NCBI GenBank assembly: GCA_036172225.1
Contig: CM069935.1
Coordinates: 14,977,297-15,041,296 of the forward strand
DNA from: Cryptocoryne crispatula var. balansae
Lineage: Eukaryota; Streptophyta; Magnoliopsida; Alismatales; Araceae
DNA: 64,000 nt
Reading direction: 5' to 3'
The translations under genes and the position numbers were made by a program. Below the pieces are notes generated by a model that was not told the origin of the DNA, did not search any database, and saw only the letters and a program-made list of their open reading frames with translations. Below are positions 56,575 through 64,000 of this stretch, in pieces (within the stretch, counting starts at the first letter, position 1; each line of letters begins with the position of its first letter).

Positions 56575-57690
56575 AAGTTGAAGTCTCATTCAAATCTGAC
56601 ATCATTTCGACGTTGTTTCATATATTTCATGTTTTCTCAAATCTATACAAACGTCCATCTTTATGAAGCAACCATAAATCATATGAGAAACGTTTTGGAG
56701 ATTGGCTACTTTTGAATGAATCTCATAACAAAGGGCATTCTGATGCCGCAAATCATCCAAATTTTAGGCCATCAGAGAGTCTGCTAGAGGGCTTGAAAGA
56801 TGGTGATTTCGTTTTACACAATTCACCTGCTCAATTTTGGGGATTTCTTGAGATCTTATTCCATGGAGACATTTGTTGTCTACTAGATGGCTTAGAAGAT
56901 AGGTAATGTGATTACCAAGAGTTTCCATCGTTCTTTGACTTCGAACGGTGTTGTCGGAGGTTGATCGACCATTTTTCCTGGCGAGGAAAAGTTCTAGGGC
57001 CAGCATCACTTCTTTCCTATTTTTCCATTGATTGGGATTTTTTCAGGGAAATAAAGTGGCATTTGTGGATTCCTTGATTGATTTAGAATTGACTTACTAT
57101 TTTTTGGGATTTTTTGGAGGCTGGAAAGTCCAGTTTTAAGAAGGTCTTGAAAGCTCCTTCCGCGATTACTGTTCACGCATTAGTGGGCGGGGAAGATGAC
57201 CCATCGGGACCCAATAGGTGGATCCACGCTCGTTTACACGGTTTGACTGCGGATACTACGTGTGGTTACTTGCGCATGCGACACGCGCATACACTTAAAA
57301 TTGTTTTAAATCAAAATAAAATCTGAAAATTGCTAGAAAAATTTCAAAAAATTTGTGAAAAATTCTGTAATATCATATAATAGATTATCAGAGTGTTTGA
57401 TGATCTTTAATATGATTTTGAGCTCCATTTTTATAGATTTATTCATTGTTAAGTTTTTAAAATTATTTTAATGACTTAACTTGTGAAATTAATGTCTCAA
57501 TTAATTCTATAAAATGTGACTTTTCCAGAATTATGATTTGTACATTGATTTGGTATTTTGTACAGTTTTAGGAATACATGTATTATCTGAATTGCTTGGT
57601 ATTTGTATGCTTCATATAAATTATTTATACGATTATTTCATGTTATTTACTTCATGAATAATTCGACAAGCATGAAATTGAGAATTTCAA
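56575..57690 (+). mobile_element. Truncated internal region of Copia element 2
   Basis: Leader-type sequence similar to 18571-19263 and 20740-21180 of Copia element 1. No pol is reached: at about 57690 it joins the minus-strand Gypsy element 3. No second LTR is in the window. Confidence 0.6.
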
Positions 57691-58262
57691 CAATGGGTCA
57701 CCTGAGCCATTGTAGCAAAGGCCGGTGTTTATGATGCAGGAATGTATATACTATGGATGGGAGATTCAAGGGTTTCCTGATTTCTAGCAATGGGTGGAGA
57801 GGAATTCACTAGGGGGTGTGCACGTGGTACTCTGATGGGAGGGAGGTGGGTTGGTGTGCGGGCTGAAGAATGACCCACAATAGAGTGAGTAGGTGAAGTA
57901 ACATGGCAGGACTACCCAAGTGGGGTTATGGTAAGAGGTCAAACAATCGATTGGGGAGGCAAGGCAACTCGGTTGACTTTGGTTGGACCTTGATTGACTG
58001 GCATCTTGCACTTTGCTAGGGACTACACGATTGAGAAGGATTTAAGATCAAGGTGAAGAGATAGACCCTGGAGGAGTTGCTCCATGCTAGGTGGAGTAGG
58101 TTGATGGGTGGGATCTTGAATTTCGGGTTCCCTGATGGCATTAACATGGCCCTCTAGTTGGACCATGGGTTGTTGTAGCACATAGTGACTCGTCTTGTAG
58201 TAGTCCAACATCCCGACATGCCTTTCGGACCATATCACCATGGGCATCAAAATTTCTAACAA
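57690..58262 (-). pseudogene. gag N-terminal remnant, Gypsy element 3
   Basis: MVIWSERHVGMLDYYKTSHY and following text correspond to the gag start of element 1 (SYVGRSDYFKQQEYELGLYE). Stops separate it from the Pro/Ser-rich part at 57784-58011. The sequence ends in the first codons of the capsid core (CYNGSG-like at about 57700). Confidence 0.65.
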
Positions 58263-59020
58263 GATGGTTGGAAGAAAGCAAGTGAAAAGTATAAATGAAA
58301 AGAGATTTTTTGTGTTTTTGTTTTGTTTTGTTTCAATTTTTTATTTGTTTCAGTTTTGTTGTTTGGCAAACAAGTTGAACACAAAAATTAGGGAGATTTT
58401 TGTTTTTTTAGGTGCTTTGAAAGAAGATTTTTTTTAGGTTGTTTTCAATTGTGGTGAGCAAAGCAAGTTATGCAAACAAGTTCTTATAATGACTACTCGG
58501 CAATTTTTTTGGATGAAACTTTAGATTAGATAGATTGTTTAGAAATTGTTCACTCAAGTGGGTATGGTTACTATTGCTTCAATCTTCAAGACCTAAGGTT
58601 GTCACTCAATCACCACGAGTAGGAACTTGGGTTCTTCAGGTTTTGGGAAAGTGGTACAACCGGCCCAATCATGTGGAGAGGAATACTCCATAAATGGGGA
58701 CTTACGGAGGCCTTGATAGAAACAACCAAATCAACTTGGAAGGAATATCCCAGAAAAGAGATTAGAATCCACCAATAAGTTGTTTGGAGGGTCAGGGTGT
58801 GTTGGGAGAGAGAGCCCCCGCCTCGAATGCCCTACGGATCGAAACAAGTCTGGTACCTGATGCAAAAAGCTAATGCAAAAGTAAAAATGGAGAGTAAGAG
58901 GAGAAGAAGCAAACAATGTGCACAAGCATGAAAATGAATGAAAGCTATTAAGTAAATCAAGCAAGAGTATGCAAGCAAGACAAGCAATAAAACAAGTAAC
59001 TAGAAACTTACAACTAAAAG
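58263..59020 (-). other. Leader of Gypsy element 3, gag-proximal part
   Basis: Contains, in the same order as elements 1 and 2, the stem-loop (58804-58819), the CCTCCGTAAGTCCCC block (about 58695-58710) and the GGGCCGGTTGTACCA block (about 58655-58670). No conserved frame. Confidence 0.6.
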
Positions 59021-59960
59021 GTGGTTCATGCGGGAACCGGCTTGTGATGGAGTGTCCAAGGTGAGGACAAATCTGTAGTAAAAGTAAAAGGGATGGTCCA
59101 TGCGGGGACCAATCTGAAAGTAGGGTGGCTCACGCGGGAGCCGAGTTTTGTAAAGGTGGGTGGTTCACACGGGAACCAGTTTTTGAAGGAAAAGGGGTGG
59201 TTCACGCAGGAACTGATTTTTGAAAGAAAAGGGGTGGTTCACGCGGGAACCGGTTTGTTTGATTGGAAAAAGGAATGAAAGGCCACATGGGGACAATCTA
59301 AAGTGGTGCAAAGGGGTGGTCCACGCAGGGACCGATCTGAAAGTGGGTTGGTTCACACGGGAACCGGTTTAGGAAAGGGGGTTGGTTCACACGTGAATCG
59401 ATTTTTATGAAGAAAAAGGTGGTTCAAGCAGGAACCGGTGTAAAAGATGAAAAAATGGAAAGAGGGTCACATGGGGCCAATCTAAAGGTGTTGTAAAGAG
59501 GTGGTCAACGTGGGGACCGATCTGATAATAAGTTGGTTCACGTGAGAACCGAGTTGGAAAGAAAGGTGGTTCACGTGGGAACCATTTCATAAGAAGAAAA
59601 GAGTGGTTCATGCTGGAACTGGTGTAAAAGATGAAAAAATAGAAAGAGAGCCACGTGGGGCTGATCTAATGGTGCTTCAAAGAGGTGGTCCACGTGGGCA
59701 TCGATCTGAAAATAAGTTGGTTCACACGGGAACCAAGTTGAAAAGAAAGGTGGTTCATGCAGGAACCGGTTTATAAGAAGAAAAGAGTGATTCACATGGG
59801 AACTGAGTTGATATTAAAGACAAGCAAACCAAGTCCACATGTGGGACAATCTTAAAGGAAGAGTAAACAGCAAGTTTAAAGGTAAAGCGACATGGAAAAG
59901 GTAAAGGACAAGCCGGTTCATGCAGGAACCAAATTGGAAAACAACTAGTTGCATAGTTGA
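59021..59960 (-). repeat. GGTTC-loop-GAACC hairpin array in the leader of Gypsy element 3
   Basis: Sixteen or more 16-base hairpins with a 5-bp stem and 6-base loop, spaced about 35-60 bases: GGTTCATGCGGGAACC (59023-59038), GGTCCATGCGGGGACC (59095-59110), GGCTCACGCGGGAGCC (59127-59142), GGTTCACACGGGAACC (59162-59177), GGTTCACGCGGGAACC (59236-59251), GGTCCACGCAGGGACC (59318-59333), and so on. Stem bases vary in pairs. Linkers are purine-rich on the + strand (GAAAGAAAAGGGG). Confidence 0.88.
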
Positions 59961-59990
59961 ATCAAGCTAGCATGGTTGAAGACACTGGTT

Positions 59991-60008
59991 GTCCCACTGT
60001 AGTCACCA
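59991..60008 (-). promoter_or_regulatory. Primer binding site of Gypsy element 3
   Basis: + strand GTCCCACTGTAGTCACCA, that is, the tRNA 3'-end sense ending in CCA, as expected for a minus-strand element. tRNA-Arg type like the other Gypsy elements, with two changes. Confidence 0.6.
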
Positions 60009-60014
60009 AAAAGC

Positions 60015-62215
60015 TGTCGACTCTGAAAATGGGTTTCGGATCGATACCTTAAGAAAAGGTGAAAGATAGAATAAGGGAAAGAAAGTCAATCGGAAAACAC
60101 TTAGAAAGTAATAAAATCCTCACCTCGGTCCCACACTCACATTGATCCTCGAACTTTCATCTCATAGCGTCGCTTGAGCATCGGAGATGGTTTGGGTCAT
60201 GTGGGAGGAGAGGGAGGAATAAATGAACTTAGAACATGAATAAGAAAAGAAGTGGTCGCCAAGAACTTTAGGTTCCGATTTATGAAATAAAAACAAGAGA
60301 TGAATTGACCGTGTGTACCTTAGCGCGGGAGATGATATGTGGGTTAAACCTTCTTCCCCGTTGGCTGGCCGATGAGGGAGAGTCCAACCGGTGCTAGCTT
60401 GATCAATCTGTGCAACAATAAAACAAGTGAAGGATTTGATTAGACATGGGAGAAGTGTAAAAACTGAAAAGAAAGAAGATGAGAAAGAAGCAATCCGATT
60501 CAAACTCACCAAATTCAGGATTAGACCTACCCCCTTTTTTATTTTTTTGTGATATATGAGATGATGAAAAAAACTAAATAAAAATGATGCTGAAATGATG
60601 CTGGATGAATGACGAAGATGTAGAAACTTGAATGGCTCAAATCGGAGCTAAAATGGAAAATATATCACTGATACGACTGGACAACACACTGGACTGAACG
60701 TGCCCTAGGCTTGAGGGCGCGGTGGGCGCGCCCTAGGTGTGATGGTGCGGTATGCGCCTCCTTGGTTCGGGGGCGCGTTGACACTATCTGGTGTGACTTT
60801 GGTGCAGAGCTCACCACGGATAGTTCCGATGTAGGAATTGAGTGCCGTTTGTTTCTATGGATGGAGAACTTAGAGAATAAGAGATCTCCTGTTGATAACT
60901 TCTCCAGAATATGTCCGTACAGGCCTGTATAAATTTTTAAAATGAACGAATAGGAAAAATAGAATCTAGATGTATGCCCTCAGTGCAGCAATTGCCAAGG
61001 ACAGACGACAAGTCAGAATCGAGTGCCGCTTGTTGTAGACGAAAGAGGACGAGGAAGGAACAACTCTTATGTTGACCACTTTCACAGCAGAAGCTCCAAA
61101 TTTTCTGTAGAAGCCGATGACGTACAACAATGTAGAGCACACAGATCGGGCCTTATTCTTCACTTCTAGATCGATCCCTCAACGTTGGCTCAGATTTGAA
61201 CGTCGGGATGGCCTCGGGAGGGAGCTTAGATGACCTTAGGATGGTCTAGAGCATGGGTGGTAACCCCCAAGTCGTTGGGAATAGTCCTCAATTTATAGAT
61301 ATGGAGAACCAGTTCAAAACAAGGAAACTGGCCGACTGTGCCCCCCTGTTTCAAAGAAGGTGAGGCGCTCAGGGTGTGCCCTCCACCTAAGGGCATGTAG
61401 AACGTGCCCTCATCCTGAGGGCATGGTCAGTGCACCCTCCCCTTTCAAGGGAGGCAGGGGCGCGTTCGGCGTTTCATTACTAAAAATCATCGGAGCCTTC
61501 CAGAAGTTGCTAAAAATTGAACTTGACAAGATGAATGCGCCCCCGACTCGAGGGCATGGTCAAAATAATCGAAACTTAGTAGGGGAAACCTTCTAAAAAA
61601 CCGATTTAAAAGGTGTAAACTGGAGCAATTTTCGGTTTCCGGAAACCGACCGCACCCTCCTTTTTCAAAGGGAGTGAGGGCACACAGGGCGCACCCCTGG
61701 ACTGAGGGCGCATAGGGCGTGCCCCCACACTGAGGACGCGGTGATCGTGCCCTCCCATTTCAATGGGGGAGAGGGGCACAGTACACTCTCTCTCCCGTGC
61801 GCGTGTTCTGCAGGCCGTAACTTGCAAATGGGTTGTCCGATTCGGCTCACGTTTGTTGCATTGAAAAGAGGGTATTCAACCGCATCTCCTCAAGTCAGTA
61901 AACCAGCCGGCATTACTCCGGAGGCATTAACACGGGGCTTTGACTACCAATTTACCATTCTGTAAAAAGCCAAAAACTGCGGCAGAGATACGAGAAGACA
62001 TGGTTTCGATCGAGGAATGTCGAGTCAACTCGGGATGACTTAAAATGATAACCGAATAAGTCTGGTACGATTGTAAAACCCAAAATCACTGAAAAATCTA
62101 AGATTAATCGAGTAAATGTGAGACGAACCCCAAAAAAATCGAGAAACCCTAAAATTGACCGAAACGGTCGTATGGCCCCGGTTGATGAAATTATACAACT
62201 AGGATCAACCAAGAC
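60015..62215 (-). repeat. 5' LTR of Gypsy element 3 (start removed)
   Basis: Inner end fixed by TGTCGACTCTGAAAATGGG (reverse of the TTTTCAGAGTCGACA end). It shares modules with 7701-10098. U3 carries GAGGGCGC / GTGCCCT inverted motifs at 60700-60780, 61335-61470 and 61650-61790. A TATAAAT box lies at 61291-61297 on the minus strand. Confidence 0.72.
61291..61297 (-). promoter_or_regulatory. TATA box in the LTR of Gypsy element 3
   Basis: TATAAAT on the minus strand within CATATCTATAAATTGAGG, downstream (in element sense) of GGGCGC clusters as in elements 2 and 4. Confidence 0.5.
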
Positions 62216-63616
62216 TGTAGACACGCAATTTTTGGCCTAATTGGAGAACTTAAATTCTTGTTTTCATGAAGTATATTTGAGTAACCTTTCAAGGGAACCG
62301 AGTTTTCCGGAAAAATTGAGGTTTTCGGTACATTTCAAAGAGGGCAGTGCCCTGTGTATAAGGGCACCTGGCGCCCTACTTATAGGGCACCAGGCGCCCT
62401 ATATACAGGGTGTCTGGCACCAAATCAAATCGATTCGACCGGCTGATTTGACCCCCCGTAGTGACTCGTCTTGGCAATCTGACGGACCTCATGATGCTGG
62501 CACCCCATATATAGGGCGCTATGCCACGTGGCACTACTTTTCAGAAATGGCCAAAGTGCTTTCTTTTGAGCTATAAATAGACCTCCATTTGGAGCTTGGA
62601 GGAGGTTCCAAGTCCGTACCATCTTAGAGCTCATCCAAGACTACGTTTCCAAACCATTCTCACCTCCCATAGCATTTCAAACCGATCCAAAATCGTCCAC
62701 CAAAAACCCGAAAAACCTTCTGTTTCTGTCACCCAGAAACATGTTTTTTCTCCAACTTTGAGAGCATCTATCCGTCTCTCCTCTTGCATCCAGCATCCAA
62801 ACCACCTTTCATTAGCTTCATTTGCATATTGTCTACAAGGAGGAACCCCTACTTCGTCCCGGAAGCTGCCCAGCACTCCGAAGCGGCGTCGTGAAGAGGA
62901 GAAGAAAATCTGTTCGGGCCAGACTTAGTGCCCCGTATACAGGGCGCTTTGACCTTGGTCAACGCGCCCCATAAGGGGGGCACCTGCAGCTAGTGCCCTA
63001 TATATAGGGCACCAGCAGGGGCAGAAGCTCATTTTGCCATTTTCGGAGTCCGATCGCCCGTTTGATCGAGTTTTTGTCTCCCTTTTTCATCTTAGCATTG
63101 TTCATCATGTTATTTAGCATGCATTTGATCATTTTGCATCTCATATATGTTTAAAAACCTACCAAAAATAGGGGTTGGGATTCCGTCCCGATCTGGTTAG
63201 TTCATTCCCTTTTGCATGATTCAGAGTCTTTATCAAGTATGATGCTACACTCACGCCAGAGCTAATGATCTTCATTTGTTTTTCTTCATGTTTTATGTAA
63301 GACATTCTTAAATGAATCGACCAGAGTGAAGCATCAATCCGATCGTAGGTGAAAGAACTCTCTAAAGCTCTCCCCTCTCGGCCGGCCGAGAAAGGAGAAG
63401 TTAGAACCAAACAATCTCCCCCGTTTACATCCCCAAGGTACGACGGTCAAACTCCTTCTTCTTCTAGTGCATTTGCTTAACACCTAATCACATTTTGGAG
63501 CCTTCGGCTCCTGGCGACCACACACTTCACCTTTCACTACACGCACGTCTTCTCTTCCTCTCTCTCTCTCTCTCACCGACACACGCGAGTCGAGCCGGCT
63601 CATCCGGGTGCCTACA
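62216..63616 (+). repeat. 5' LTR of Gypsy element 4
   Basis: TGTAGACACGCAATTTTTGG to CCGGGTGCCTACA, 1,401 bp. U3 palindromes at 62345-62415 and 62500-62520, R/U5 palindromes at 62930-63015, as in element 2. TATAAATA at 62572-62579. Confidence 0.88.
62572..62579 (+). promoter_or_regulatory. TATA box in LTR of Gypsy element 4
   Basis: TATAAATA in GAGCTATAAATAGACC, at the same place as TATAAAA of element 2. Confidence 0.65.
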
Positions 63617-63621
63617 CCTTT

Positions 63622-63639
63622 TGGCGACCACGGTGGGAC
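63622..63639 (+). promoter_or_regulatory. Primer binding site of Gypsy element 4
   Basis: TGGCGACCACGGTGGGAC, the best-preserved copy in the window; the complement ends in GGTCGCCA, fitting plant tRNA-Arg. Confidence 0.7.
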
Positions 63640-64000
63640 AACTCTTGCTTGAGTGAGTTCTTTTCACCTTTTAAAAGAATGTCCAACATGTTCATCCTTG
63701 CTTTGGCTCTTGCTTGAGTTCTTACATTCTCCTAGCATTCCTATTCACTTGCTTGCTTGTCTACTTGCTTCACTTTAGCATCACTTAGTTTCTTCCGGTT
63801 TACTTGCTTTCCGTGGGTCCTCTTTTAAAAGAAAAAAGCACCATCTAATTTTAGGCTTGCTTTAATCGATTTACTTTGACTTTGCACTTTAAAGATTACC
63901 TTGCTAAGCATCTTTGCTTGTTTTCTTTTTTTTAAAAAAAAGTCTAATTTCTCCTCTAAAGCATCTTTAGTTGAATTAGTACTTGCTTTCACCCTTGATT
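63640..64000 (+). other. Start of the leader of Gypsy element 4
   Basis: T-rich, with CTTGCTTGCTT runs like 26234-26600 of element 2. No coding signal before the window ends. Confidence 0.55.

Larger units (their letters stand above)
57690..62215 (-). mobile_element. Gypsy element 3 (Tat-like), 5' part, minus strand
   Basis: Read on the minus strand: LTR (62215-60015), primer site, leader with hairpin array, start of gag, then truncation. It is a relative of element 1: the segment 57700-58010 matches 1700-1960 almost throughout (CCACTTGG.TAGTCCTGCCATGTTAC). The start of the LTR is cut by element 4. Confidence 0.8.
62216..64000 (+). mobile_element. Gypsy element 4 (Tat-like), 5' part
   Basis: LTR, primer site and the first about 380 bases of leader; continues beyond the window. 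A diverged relative of element 2. It is inserted into the LTR of element 3; AAGAC (62211-62215) should be one copy of its target duplication. Confidence 0.85.

Noticed and set aside
59021..59960. CRISPR-like array of spaced palindromic repeats
   Set aside because: The genome is a plant; spacing varies, units vary in matched stem bases, and the array is inside a retrotransposon leader next to its primer site.

Overview
This window is nuclear DNA of a flowering plant. A monocot is the better guess, because captured gene fragments are very GC-rich and the repeats are long nested Gypsy and Copia LTR elements, but the species cannot be named from sequence alone. Almost everything is transposable element. 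The one well-supported host gene lies on the minus strand. Its exons 1-3 (39271-39747, plus a 5' UTR reaching about 40450) join in frame to exon 4 at 13016-13120, and the product is the N-terminal 131 residues of a DUF707-family membrane protein. Later exons are not in the window, so the gene must continue beyond position 1. Intron 3 is about 26 kb and intron 4 is longer than 13 kb.

Layout. 1-10098: Gypsy element 1 (Tat-like), 5' LTR cut by the window edge, gag decayed, reverse transcriptase absent. 10099-13015: intron 4 host DNA with three copies of one MITE family. 13315-16320: solo LTR of a Gypsy family (Tekay/Del-like), minus, 5-bp target duplication. 17115-37811: Copia element 1 with a decayed pol, carrying a nested hAT-like element (19264-20712) and a young Gypsy element 2 (24695-36246, target duplication ATGGG). 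38683-39082: a possible old hAT-like element. 39271-40450: exons 1-3, a UTR intron and the 5' end of the host gene. 41723-42151: a hAT-like MITE. 42644-48460: a second copy of the 3-kb solo LTR, split by a hAT-like element with a captured gene fragment (43156-44585) and a Copia solo LTR (45217-46702). 48817-50506: an unclassified repeat. 52690-55090: RTE-type LINE endonuclease remnant split by a Copia solo LTR. 55091-57690: truncated Copia element 2. 57690-62215: minus-strand 5' part of a Gypsy element 3 related to element 1. 62216-64000: start of Gypsy element 4, a relative of element 2, inserted into the LTR of element 3.

The least expected pattern is a set of short hairpin arrays in these Tat-like Gypsy elements, at three places: U3 of the LTR, the untranslated leader of element 3, and the region after the protease/G-patch. 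Stem bases change in pairs between units, for example GGTTC/GAACC, GGTCC/GGACC and GGCTC/GAGCC around a six-base loop, so it is the fold that persists rather than the exact sequence. Elements 1 and 2 also share long noncoding blocks in the leader and downstream of the coding region although neither has a reverse transcriptase, as expected for non-autonomous elements kept mobile by a partner. A second theme is a hAT-like group with 8-bp target duplications, TAGGGNTG-type ends and subterminal arrays of one short motif, a different motif in each element; one member has captured a fragment that starts like a group VII ERF protein.
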